The notes under the pieces were generated by a model. It was not told the DNA's origin. It did no database searches and saw only the letters and a list, made by a program, of their open reading frames with translations. 59,166 bases of DNA from Candidatus Sumerlaeota bacterium. Its GTDB lineage: Bacteria; Sumerlaeota; Sumerlaeia; Sumerlaeales; Sumerlaeaceae. Location: assembly GCA_017161655.1 (NCBI GenBank), contig JADFCV010000003.1, forward strand, positions 1 through 59,166. Direction: 5' to 3'. Of this stretch, positions 28,727 through 37,398 are shown in pieces; positions within the stretch are counted from its first letter, which is position 1; every line of letters begins with the position of its first letter. Both the position numbers and the translations under genes were made by a program.

Positions 28727-29839
28727 ATGGGCAAACGTCATCGCATAGCGGTTATCGGCTGCGGCGATATGGGAAGTGCACATGCACGGGGTTTTGCGAG
28801 ACTGGAAAACTGCGAAGTTGTTGCGACTGTGGACCCAGATCCCGATGCCTTGCGTCGATATGGTGTGGAATGGGGTGGAAATGCTCCACCCCATTTCACC
28901 GATACGAAAACAATGCTGCAAAGCGTGGAACCTGACGCATGCGTAGTGGCTGTGCCGGATCGTTTGCATCGGTCCATTGCGGAACTGGTTCTGCAAGCTG
29001 GCTGTGACATTTTTTTGGAGAAACCCGTTGCCACCACCATCGAGGACTGTGACGCGATAATCCACGCTGCGAGAAGCGCCGGCCGAATCCTGCAAATCGG
29101 ACTGGTTTACCGGTATGCAACACTTTACCGACGCATGGCCGAGCTTGCCCGCATCAAAAAAGCCACGCCGCTTTTCATGTGGTGCAAAGAACTGCGTCAG
29201 CCATTCCCTCAAAAACCGTGGTTCTATTCTCAAGAAGCCACTGGTGGCACCATAGTCGAAAAAGACTGCCACCATTTTGACATTTTTAATTGGCTCATTG
29301 ATAGTGCTCCTGTTCGTGTGATCGCACGGGGGGGGCAACATGTTCTAAAGCCTGGTTCTGTGGTCAAATGCGACTATTGTCCAGACCCGCCACGCGTTAT
29401 AGAGCACATCGACACGGTGGATCATGCGACCGTCATCGTCGAATACGCTAACGGGGCACAGGCGACTCTCCTGTTATGCATGTATCTCCAGCCGCATAAT
29501 GTCATGCCCGAGGGATTGGAGATTGGTGTTGTTTTTTCAGATGGCAGTCAGATGTGCGCTTATCGTGACAGCCGCCTTGGCTGTGGTGGGGCGGGGGAAC
29601 CCTGGCGCGAAGAGCACATCGATCCTTATCTGGATAGCGAAGGTTTGGGCCACATCGGTTGCCAGCGGCAACGTCGTGAGTTTCTCCACTGCTTGGAAAC
29701 CAGACAGGAGCCTTTTGCCAACGGCACAACAGGGCGTAATTCCCTCATCATAGCGCTGGCCGCAGAACGCTCTATCAGAGAGAATCGTCCGGTGGAACTA
29801 GCAGAGTTTTCAGGGGAGGTTGCCTATGCAACGAAATGA
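28727..29839 (+). CDS. Gfo/Idh/MocA-family NAD(P)-dependent oxidoreductase
   Basis: 370 residues. N-terminal Rossmann fold IAVIGCGDMGSAHARGFARL, then the family signature EKPVATTIEDCDAII containing the catalytic-site Lys, and a C-terminal beta-sheet domain around GTIVEKDCHHFDIFNWL with the active-site Asp/His pair. Members oxidise or reduce sugars, inositols and related polyols. AGGAG lies 9 nt before the start. Its end overlaps the kinase start by 14 bp, so translation is likely coupled. Confidence 0.92.
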   Translation: MGKRHRIAVIGCGDMGSAHARGFARLENCEVVATVDPDPDALRRYGVEWGGNAPPHFTDTKTMLQSVEPDACVVAVPDRLHRSIAELVLQAGCDIFLEKPVATTIEDCDAIIHAARSAGRILQIGLVYRYATLYRRMAELARIKKATPLFMWCKELRQPFPQKPWFYSQEATGGTIVEKDCHHFDIFNWLIDSAPVRVIARGGQHVLKPGSVVKCDYCPDPPRVIEHIDTVDHATVIVEYANGAQATLLLCMYLQPHNVMPEGLEIGVVFSDGSQMCAYRDSRLGCGGAGEPWREEHIDPYLDSEGLGHIGCQRQRREFLHCLETRQEPFANGTTGRNSLIIALAAERSIRENRPVELAEFSGEVAYATK

Positions 29840-30953
29840 GCATCGCTCCCTCAGTGGCTACGCTTTCGAGACTTCTGCGCCGGGGCGGATCTGCCTTTTT
29901 GGCGAACATCAGGACTACCTGGGGCTTCCTGTCATAGCGGCCGCGCTCGACCTTCGGGTCACTGTCCGAGCGCTGCCTCTTGATACGATGCAATGCGTTG
30001 TACATTTGCCAGACATTGGGGAAGAGCGAGTCCTGTCCTTCTCTGCGGAAAATCCTTATCAACATGGTCGCGATTATCTGCCCGCCGCAATCAACATCCT
30101 TTTGCGCCAGGGGGTGCACTGGCCATGTGGCTATGATGTCTTAGTTCGAAGCACAATTCCCATTAACAGTGGGGCTTCGAGCTCAAGTGCGCTCCAAGTG
30201 GCGTGGTGTGCTTTTCTCCTTACGGCAGCGGGAGATCCAAGGGCGAATGATCCCACAGAGATCGCCCGACTCGCATACGAGTCCGAAGTTGTGGAATTCG
30301 GAGCCCCAGGAGGTATGATGGATCACTTCGCTAGCGCCCTGGGTGGAGTGATTTGGCTCGACACAACTCCCCCTTTCTCATTCCAACGGCTTCTTCCAAA
30401 TATCGGGGAATTCCTTTTGGTGGATAGTGGAATCCCTAAAGATACAAATGGGGTGCTGCGGCAACGTCGAGAAAGTCTTGAGTCCTTAGGGTTCAATTTT
30501 GCCGAGTGGAAGAAGGCTGGTTTCCCCCCCGTGGACAATCATACCCGCCGCTACCACGGTGACGCCCTCGAATTGTTTGAGGGGTCCGTAGCCAACGCCC
30601 ACTTAACAAATGCTGCTCGGCAGTTGCTGGCTCATCCACCAGTGAACCAGTCGCTTCTAGGTCAGTTGCTGACTAAACATCACTATAATCTTTCGAAACT
30701 CATAAAAGTTTCACATCCGCGCATCGATGAGTATTTGGATGAGGGGCTGCGACTGGGGGCCTTAGGCGGCAAGATCAACGGCAGTGGTTGCGGGGGTTCT
30801 TTCTTTTTCCTGGCTCCGGGAGTGGCCGAAGAACTACGGCAGCATTTCGTTAGAACCCATCACTTACGGGCCTGGATCGTTCGTCCCTCACCAGGGGTGC
30901 AAGTGGCTCCACTTACGGAAAATTTCTCTATTCAAAAGGAGATTGCGTTATGA
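29826..30953 (+). CDS. GHMP-family sugar kinase (galactokinase-like)
   Basis: About 375 residues from the ATG at 29826, preceded by GGGGAGG. GHMP motif 1 is APGRICLFGEHQDYLGLPVI (galactokinase-type GEHxDY), motif 2 IPINSGASSSSAL and motif 3 GGKINGSGCGGSFF. It should phosphorylate C1 of a hexose. The second residue of the signature, Q instead of T in GEHTDY, and the short C-terminus depart from classical GalK, so a different hexose such as fucose or an uncommon sugar is possible. The stop overlaps the next start (ATGA). With the epimerase and DUF4922 protein it forms a Leloir-like trio. Confidence 0.88.
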   Translation: MQRNEHRSLSGYAFETSAPGRICLFGEHQDYLGLPVIAAALDLRVTVRALPLDTMQCVVHLPDIGEERVLSFSAENPYQHGRDYLPAAINILLRQGVHWPCGYDVLVRSTIPINSGASSSSALQVAWCAFLLTAAGDPRANDPTEIARLAYESEVVEFGAPGGMMDHFASALGGVIWLDTTPPFSFQRLLPNIGEFLLVDSGIPKDTNGVLRQRRESLESLGFNFAEWKKAGFPPVDNHTRRYHGDALELFEGSVANAHLTNAARQLLAHPPVNQSLLGQLLTKHHYNLSKLIKVSHPRIDEYLDEGLRLGALGGKINGSGCGGSFFFLAPGVAEELRQHFVRTHHLRAWIVRPSPGVQVAPLTENFSIQKEIAL

Positions 30954-32425
30954 AGTACGGCCTGCCCATGATGTTGAGTCTTGTGACGGTCGGCTTGGGG
31001 GGAAACTCCGTGCATGCGACCGGTTCGCTCCTTTATTTTGATTCTCACCACAGCGTACTCTGTGCGGAAGTTCGAGAGGATGTTCTCACGGACCAACGGG
31101 TACGCGAGCGTATCGAAAAGCTCAAGTTTGAACAAATTGACGTAGACACACACGAGGGGATGAGTCGAGCGATTCAGGCCGATGTTCCGTGGAGCCCGAC
31201 TTTTGTTCTCCTTGACGACCAGAAAGAATTACGCCGTGCCGAACGCATTCATACCGCTTCCGACTTGCTTGCGTTGCTGGATGGCAAGCAGATAGCCCAG
31301 GTTGGTGGCGCAGCTGGCCCAGGAAGCTCCAGCGCTGAGGCGCCGATGGAATGTGCTGAGGATCAACCTAACGACGCACCGAGTGGGGATCTCGACATTT
31401 TAAGGGTCTGCGGTTCTGTTGGCCCTAAACTGCGGGTCAGAATTGATATCTCCGATCCCCCGACAGTTCAAAGCTCAACGCGTTTCAATGTTTTTATTGA
31501 TTCAGACGACAACGAAGATACCGGATACGCCACCGCAACTTTCAAGGGCGCCGATTACGTCATTCAAGGCGGATTCCTTTATAAGTTTTCCGGAAGCAGC
31601 CCAACAGAGTGGAAATTCGATCAGGTATGCGCTGTCACCGTGGAGGTCAAAGGCACTTCCCTGCGATTTTCGGTCCCTATGAGCTCCATCAAGGCGCAAG
31701 GGGCAGAGCTACGCCTCTGGGTGGGCAGCCAGACCGCTAATTGGCAACCGGCCGATTGGGCCCCTGAGGGCTCACCTCTCCTCATATCCAATAAAACGGG
31801 TGTCGGAGGGAGTTCTTCAGGGTTGCCGTCCACAGAAAGCGAAAAAATAGCGAGCACACCGAGCCCTGCACCCAACGCTCCGAGTCATGGGCAAAAAGAG
31901 GAGAAACCCGAAGCATCCGTCTCCCCTAACGATCAAAAACAGAGCGACTCTTCGCTTAGTGGTAGCAACGTGTGTGTGCTGATCGATCCGCAAGGAGACG
32001 CCGCCGAGCCGGGACTTGACCTCACGAAAGCGGAGATTGCGCAGACTGCAGATAAGTTGATGATTCGCCTGACGGCAGCGGGGATTCCATCCCTCAATAG
32101 TCTCCACATTTTCATCGATGCGGACGCTGACGAGGCAACTGGCTATAGCGACGGGACTCGATCTGGAGCAGATTTCATGCTGGAGGGAGCGACTTTGCAT
32201 AAGCATCAAAAGAACGTTGGGACTGCATGGGGGTGGGATCAGTTAGGAGCACTTACACCGCCTCCTCAGGTCAGCGGCAAATCAGTGACCTACTCTTTGC
32301 CAAAATCTCGGATTGGGTTAGCAGAAAGGAAAAAAATCAGGCTCTGGTTCGCGACAACAGACGCAAAATGGAACACGGCGGACGTTCTCCCCGAGGGAGT
32401 GCCCGCCACTTACCCTGAAAAGTGA
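30950..32425 (+). CDS. Secreted thioredoxin-fold protein with two duplicated beta domains
   Basis: 491 residues with a signal peptide (VTVGLGGNSVHA). Residues about 25-105 look thioredoxin-like (LLYFDSHHSVLCAEVRED, WSPTFVLLDD) but only one Cys is at the active-site position, with no C-x-x-C pair. Two homologous beta domains of about 115 residues follow (about 130-270 and 340-485): compare VFIDSDDNEDTGYATATFKG with IFIDADADEATGYSDGTRSG. A Ser/Glu/Pro-rich linker separates them. Start and stop overlap both neighbours (ATGA and GTGA), so it is a core operon member. Function unrecognised. Confidence 0.8.
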   Translation: MKYGLPMMLSLVTVGLGGNSVHATGSLLYFDSHHSVLCAEVREDVLTDQRVRERIEKLKFEQIDVDTHEGMSRAIQADVPWSPTFVLLDDQKELRRAERIHTASDLLALLDGKQIAQVGGAAGPGSSSAEAPMECAEDQPNDAPSGDLDILRVCGSVGPKLRVRIDISDPPTVQSSTRFNVFIDSDDNEDTGYATATFKGADYVIQGGFLYKFSGSSPTEWKFDQVCAVTVEVKGTSLRFSVPMSSIKAQGAELRLWVGSQTANWQPADWAPEGSPLLISNKTGVGGSSSGLPSTESEKIASTPSPAPNAPSHGQKEEKPEASVSPNDQKQSDSSLSGSNVCVLIDPQGDAAEPGLDLTKAEIAQTADKLMIRLTAAGIPSLNSLHIFIDADADEATGYSDGTRSGADFMLEGATLHKHQKNVGTAWGWDQLGALTPPPQVSGKSVTYSLPKSRIGLAERKKIRLWFATTDAKWNTADVLPEGVPATYPEK

Positions 32426-35400
32426 ATTTCGAAATGAGACGCTTCAAGGACATCTTACCTCTTCTCGGCATCGCCGCAGGGCTTACGTGCGCTGGCGAAA
32501 ATGCGCACGCAGCCTTGTCGATCCGTCTCCAGAATAACCAGCAAGTGTTTTTGATGAAAGATGGCCACCCAGTAGCTGAACGCCCTCTCAGCTTCACCGT
32601 CCAACGCTGGAGGCGAAAGGCTGGGATACAAAGTGGTCTCGAAGCCAGTGCAGTTGACCAGATGGCCATTCCTCGCAGCGCTGAGTTACTCGCTCCCGAT
32701 CAAAGCAGAAAGATTCATCAAGTTCTTTCGTCTGATCCCGACATCAGGATTGATGCCACGTGGAAGGACCTCGACGGAGCAGTATCAGTTGTTGGTGAAA
32801 TCGTTTCCCAGTCCTCAGAGGACATTCCTGTGACGTTCGCCCTGGCAGTACCGGTTGAGGATCCTAAACCTGCGTGGCTGGTGGACCTCCATCGCACAGA
32901 GAGCATCGCCCCTGGTGAAGAGAAATGCGTGACAACTCTCACGCCGGCTGGAGCGAGAAAGGCTATGTCTCGCTATTCCTTTGGCGGTATTTTGACCTCG
33001 AATGGAGCCTTAGGAGTCGGTTTTCCCCTCGATCAGCCACGAATCCACCGAATTCGCTGGGACAGCACGAAGCGAGCTTTAGTCGCAGAGTGCGACGTCA
33101 CTTTGAGTCACCGCGTCCAAAAATCCAGAGGCCGGGTAGGTTTTGCGTTCCAAATCTTTGATGCGCCAAGCGAATTTGGTTTCCGGGGCCTAGCTCAGAC
33201 CTACTATCAGCTGAATTCGGCCTCTTACACGAAGCGCGTAAAAAAGGAAGGACAGTGGATGCCCTTCACCCAGCTCGACAAAGTCGAGCGTGTGGAGGAC
33301 TTCGGATTTGCATTTCACGAATACCACCCAGATGTGTCGGTGGCGTGGGACAATGCCCACGGCGTGAAACCACTGGTTTACTGCGAACCTCCCGTTCAGT
33401 ATATCAGCCTGGACGATAGTTTTCCGCGGGAAATCTCAAAACTCACTGAATATCTTGAAACTCTTGACACCTCCCAGGGCTCAGCTGTGAGAGGAGGTGC
33501 CACCTATGATTCCACAGGACAACTGATTGTTGAGTGGGTAAACATGCCATGGGCTAAAGGCGCGCGCATTCCTACGAACTGTGATCCAGACTTGTTGCGG
33601 ACACAAAAAAATCCCCTGTCAGCATTCGACATTAACTGGAGCCCCTACATCGAACTTCTTCGTAGACGCGCCAGCGACACTCCGTCGGAGTGGACAGGAG
33701 GAGGCATTCTCACTGACGGAGTCATCGGCGCTGATGGGAGAGCTGTGTATTTGCCTAGCGCGGAAAGTCTCTCCCAGAAGTTCAAGAGCCCGGTGATGGT
33801 CAAAAACGCCAGAATCGTCGTGAATGCGAAGGGGCGCTCTTCAGCACGGCTGAAAGCAGAGGTCGTCACCACAGAGGGGACGAATGTTTTGGGTGAAATC
33901 TCACTCACCCCAGAATTCCGTCCGTATGAATTTCCGATTCCGACTTGTCAGGTCAACGCGGTGCGTTTTGTCAGCGTGAGCGGCGAGGTTTGGCTGGACA
34001 AAGTCCAGTGCCCGAGCATCCCTCTCGCCAATCCAGATTTTGAAACAGGCTCGCTCGATCCAGAGCAACCAGCGGGTCTTTATATGGACAGTTTTGAGGG
34101 ATGGGATTCGTACCGGTTGAACTTCCGAGACGACCATCTTGCCGCGTCCGACTATCCCCTGACGTTTGATGGAGAGTCCGGTCGGACAGCCCAAGTTATC
34201 ATGATGCACAATTTCGAGTTCGCAGCTGAGGTAGGCAAGCGCCTTCATGAGCGGGGTGCCTTACTCATGGCCAACACAGCACTCTACCAGTGGCCTTGGA
34301 GTGCTCATTATTTAGATGTGTTAGGCATCGAAACGCCGTGGGGACATTGGGCTCGAACGGAGAACCTTGATTATCTCCGGACGATGCTTTATCATAAGCC
34401 CTACTGTTTCTTGTTAAACGTAGCTTTTGCAAATTTCCGAGGCGAAAAAGTCGAAGAGTATTTTGCGCGATGTTTTCATTACGGGTTCTGGCCGGGGTTC
34501 TTTAGTCACGATGCTGCTAACAATCCGTATTGGGAACAATCTGCGCTCTATGATGAGGACCGCCCTCTATTCTTGAAATACATGCGAGTACAGCAGCGCA
34601 CCACTGCTGCTGGATGGGAACCAGTGACACTGGCTACGGCAAATCCACCGTCGGTTCATGTTGAGCGGTGGGGAGGTGGCCCATTCCTTGGTACACCACT
34701 GATGCCACGTGAGTTTTATCTGACTTGCTTTAATAATTCTGAATCAACCATCCCGGTAAGAGTTCACCTCGACTCGCGCTTGACGGGAAACAAGCCGTAC
34801 ATTGTGCTTGAAGCACTTAGCGGGCAAATGCTTGCAGTTGGCCTGCTTTCAACTGTGGATTGCCCTTTAGGGGCGCATCGAGCAGTCGCCTTACACTTTC
34901 TACGTCGTGAAAAAGAGGCCATAGAACAGGCTATCGCTGAAGCCCTCGATGAGATCGAATTTCTCGCCACAAAGCACGTTCGTTACGGCCACCTTCGGGC
35001 AGAGGTGGCTGAACAGATAAAGAAGCTCTGCACTGCGCCCAGCGCAAACGGTCCACAGCTGCGCAAACTCTTGGCGGATGCTTCAGTGGGTCTTCCTGAG
35101 ATTTACAAACCTGAATGGGAGCGAGCTTTTTCTGTGTGGCTCACTTTCGCAGCAGCCCAGGAAGAGATTCTCAAGGGCGCCAACCGAAAGATTGAGTATC
35201 CCAAAGTTGCGGTTCCAGGCTCGCCGTACTCTATCAAGCTCGATGGGAATGGTAATGATAATTCGCTCGTTTTTCAATGGAATCTTAACAATCACCACGG
35301 AGCCGATAGAGTTACGGGGCCAGCTTTAAACCTGCAAATACCGCGTGATACCCCAATCGGTTCGTTCCTGACCTGGCGCATCGCCACGAGTAATCCAGAC

Positions 35401-36204
35401 CAGCTAGCACCATATTATGTAGTCACGGTGCCAGTTCTTCCACCAATTCTTCTGAACGGTTTGCCTCAAAGTCTCACTTTTGCCAACGAGACATCGCTCG
35501 ACATTTCGATACTTAATAACACCGACGAGCCTAAAGCTCTCCATATCAAAGCATCACCAAATTGCACGAATTTGCAGGTCTTGATACCTCAAGACACACT
35601 GAAAATCAACGCCGGAAGCAGCACAAGAGCGACGATCAAATTGCAGGGGCATCCTGCACCGGATCGTGACGAACACTGTGAGCTTACCCTTGATTTCCAA
35701 AGTGCCGATGGCTCGTCCCTGGCAAAACACCACATTCCGGTCACAATACTTAGCGAAACGGCTTCGGTATTGCGGAAATCGGACGTTGAAGTGACTGTGG
35801 ATTCTTGTTATCTTGGCTATTCTGAGAAGCCACTCAACGACGGCGTTACCGCGACGAAAGGAATCGACTGGGCTGACGCCGCCTGGGCTAGCGACGAAGG
35901 GAATGTTCCCCATTGGGCTGAGTTCCGGTTCTCGAATCCCCTCTCGTTGAGAGAAGTCAAACTTCTCTGGGCATTTGATGACGGACACTACTGGAACTCG
36001 AAGAAGGTAGCCGTCCAACTGCGTCCGGTGGGCTCCAGTGAATGGCAAACAATGGCAACCGTTCAGACTGAGGGAGAGACATCAGAGTCCGTGGTGACGT
36101 TTGCCCCTACCAAAGCGACAGCTTTGCGTATCTACCAAGCAGGTGGCGACGGGCCACCTCGTCGAAAGGGGATACTCTGGCTTCGGGAGGTCGAAGCGCG
36201 ATGA
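32422..36204 (+). CDS. Large extracytoplasmic putative glycosidase with C-terminal F5/8-like domain
   Basis: 1260 residues. The GTG at 32422 overlaps the previous stop; an ATG at 32434 would start just before the signal peptide (MRRFKDILPLLGIAAGLTCA). A beta-rich N-terminal region (to about 265) leads to barrel-like segments: GFAFHEYHPDVSVAW near 295 and GLYMDSFEGWDSYRLN near 552, interrupted by a beta-sandwich insert (about 420-550). LHERGALLMANTALYQWPW and VLGIETPWGHW look like late barrel strands. The last about 135 residues resemble a discoidin/F5/8 type C carbohydrate-binding domain. I do not recognise a named GH family. Its place between sugar enzymes suggests glycan cleavage outside the cytoplasm; this is inference. 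Confidence 0.7.
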   Translation: MNFEMRRFKDILPLLGIAAGLTCAGENAHAALSIRLQNNQQVFLMKDGHPVAERPLSFTVQRWRRKAGIQSGLEASAVDQMAIPRSAELLAPDQSRKIHQVLSSDPDIRIDATWKDLDGAVSVVGEIVSQSSEDIPVTFALAVPVEDPKPAWLVDLHRTESIAPGEEKCVTTLTPAGARKAMSRYSFGGILTSNGALGVGFPLDQPRIHRIRWDSTKRALVAECDVTLSHRVQKSRGRVGFAFQIFDAPSEFGFRGLAQTYYQLNSASYTKRVKKEGQWMPFTQLDKVERVEDFGFAFHEYHPDVSVAWDNAHGVKPLVYCEPPVQYISLDDSFPREISKLTEYLETLDTSQGSAVRGGATYDSTGQLIVEWVNMPWAKGARIPTNCDPDLLRTQKNPLSAFDINWSPYIELLRRRASDTPSEWTGGGILTDGVIGADGRAVYLPSAESLSQKFKSPVMVKNARIVVNAKGRSSARLKAEVVTTEGTNVLGEISLTPEFRPYEFPIPTCQVNAVRFVSVSGEVWLDKVQCPSIPLANPDFETGSLDPEQPAGLYMDSFEGWDSYRLNFRDDHLAASDYPLTFDGESGRTAQVIMMHNFEFAAEVGKRLHERGALLMANTALYQWPWSAHYLDVLGIETPWGHWARTENLDYLRTMLYHKPYCFLLNVAFANFRGEKVEEYFARCFHYGFWPGFFSHDAANNPYWEQSALYDEDRPLFLKYMRVQQRTTAAGWEPVTLATANPPSVHVERWGGGPFLGTPLMPREFYLTCFNNSESTIPVRVHLDSRLTGNKPYIVLEALSGQMLAVGLLSTVDCPLGAHRAVALHFLRREKEAIEQAIAEALDEIEFLATKHVRYGHLRAEVAEQIKKLCTAPSANGPQLRKLLADASVGLPEIYKPEWERAFSVWLTFAAAQEEILKGANRKIEYPKVAVPGSPYSIKLDGNGNDNSLVFQWNLNNHHGADRVTGPALNLQIPRDTPIGSFLTWRIATSNPDQLAPYYVVTVPVLPPILLNGLPQSLTFANETSLDISILNNTDEPKALHIKASPNCTNLQVLIPQDTLKINAGSSTRATIKLQGHPAPDRDEHCELTLDFQSADGSSLAKHHIPVTILSETASVLRKSDVEVTVDSCYLGYSEKPLNDGVTATKGIDWADAAWASDEGNVPHWAEFRFSNPLSLREVKLLWAFDDGHYWNSKKVAVQLRPVGSSEWQTMATVQTEGETSESVVTFAPTKATALRIYQAGGDGPPRRKGILWLREVEAR

Positions 36205-37334
36205 GCTCAGGTGCACCCACATCTTCTTACCGAAATGAAGTCAAAGTGTTGCCTGTTGGGCATCTACTAGACCAAACAGAGGTCCAGAAGACCTTAGGTC
36301 TGGTGGCTCAACACGAGGGACTGGAAGCGGCACTCGATGAACTTGAGAGCTGGTTGACCTCTGTTGGATATTTTGAACACCTCAATGAATCGAACATCTT
36401 TTTGACCTTTCACGCGCGTGAGGGGCTGCCGCCACTCAAACTGCAGGTTAATTATTCGCGCCTCAGTTATCGTTTGCCGGAGGGGCCGCGGTCTCAAAGT
36501 TGTCCGCTATGCATCGAAAACATTGGTTCGCCTGGCAAAGAAAAACTCCGTGTCCTAGAACTTGAGTTGGCAGGAACACCATATTTTGCGCATCCCACAC
36601 CTTTTCCCCTTCATGCAGGGCACTTTGTTCTCAATTTGCGGCGGCATGAACCCATGAGGGTCAATCAAGCCTCTCTTATGGAAGCCGTTGATTTTCTCCG
36701 CCAGGCTCCAAGTTGGCTTGTAGCATCCAACAGCGATGTCGCGTGGGCGGGTGCGTCGGTGCTGGGTCATCATCACTTTCAGATTTTTCGCTCCCTACAT
36801 TTGCCAGTTGAGGAAGCTCATCCCCTTGCCATTGGCCATGAGGGTGGTGTGGAGCTCCAGTTGCTTTACTGGCCAGCGCCTGTCGTTCGCCTGTGCGGAC
36901 CAATACACGAGGTACTTGTGTATGCAGGGGGGCTCATTGATCGGTGGCGACGAATTGACCGCAACTGCACCTTCAACTATCTCCTCCGCCGGAAGCACGA
37001 GCAACTTGTGGCACACATGATTTTCCGCCATCCAGCCTATGTGTCGTCCCCGCGACTAAAAAATTATAAGAGCGAAGGTGTGGGCGTCATCGAGATGGCT
37101 GGAGAGGCGATTGTTCCTCCGCGGCCGGGTCTTTCACGCGCGGAGAATGAAAACTTCTTCCGCAACTATGGCTGGCAGATCGCGCTCTGCATCATAGCTC
37201 AGAATTCCCCCCCGCTGTGTCATCCAGATGGAGTATGGTCGATTCCGGAACTGCTTGGACTTCCCCTCGAGCTTTGTGATCATCCAGGAAAGGAGGTGAG
37301 CTGCGATGAAAGGCTTCCGGTAGCTCAGCTATGA
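36201..37334 (+). CDS. DUF4922 / GalT-like HIT-superfamily nucleotidyltransferase
   Basis: 377 residues. A CPLC zinc-type motif (SQSCPLCIENIG), AGHFVLNLRRHEP and the catalytic-type GHHHFQIF match the DUF4922 branch of the HIT/GalT superfamily, in which a His forms the nucleotidyl intermediate. Members transfer UMP or GDP-type groups to hexose-1-phosphate. Its ATG overlaps the previous stop (ATGA). Beside a GHMP kinase and an epimerase it would supply step two of a Leloir-like pathway: sugar-1-phosphate to nucleotide sugar. Substrate is not known. Confidence 0.78.
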   Translation: MSSGAPTSSYRNEVKVLPVGHLLDQTEVQKTLGLVAQHEGLEAALDELESWLTSVGYFEHLNESNIFLTFHAREGLPPLKLQVNYSRLSYRLPEGPRSQSCPLCIENIGSPGKEKLRVLELELAGTPYFAHPTPFPLHAGHFVLNLRRHEPMRVNQASLMEAVDFLRQAPSWLVASNSDVAWAGASVLGHHHFQIFRSLHLPVEEAHPLAIGHEGGVELQLLYWPAPVVRLCGPIHEVLVYAGGLIDRWRRIDRNCTFNYLLRRKHEQLVAHMIFRHPAYVSSPRLKNYKSEGVGVIEMAGEAIVPPRPGLSRAENENFFRNYGWQIALCIIAQNSPPLCHPDGVWSIPELLGLPLELCDHPGKEVSCDERLPVAQL

Positions 37335-37398
37335 CATCGCTGTTATCTTCTTCAACCTATCGAACTTTAGGCCAAACTAAAAAGAAGGAGTGAGAATT

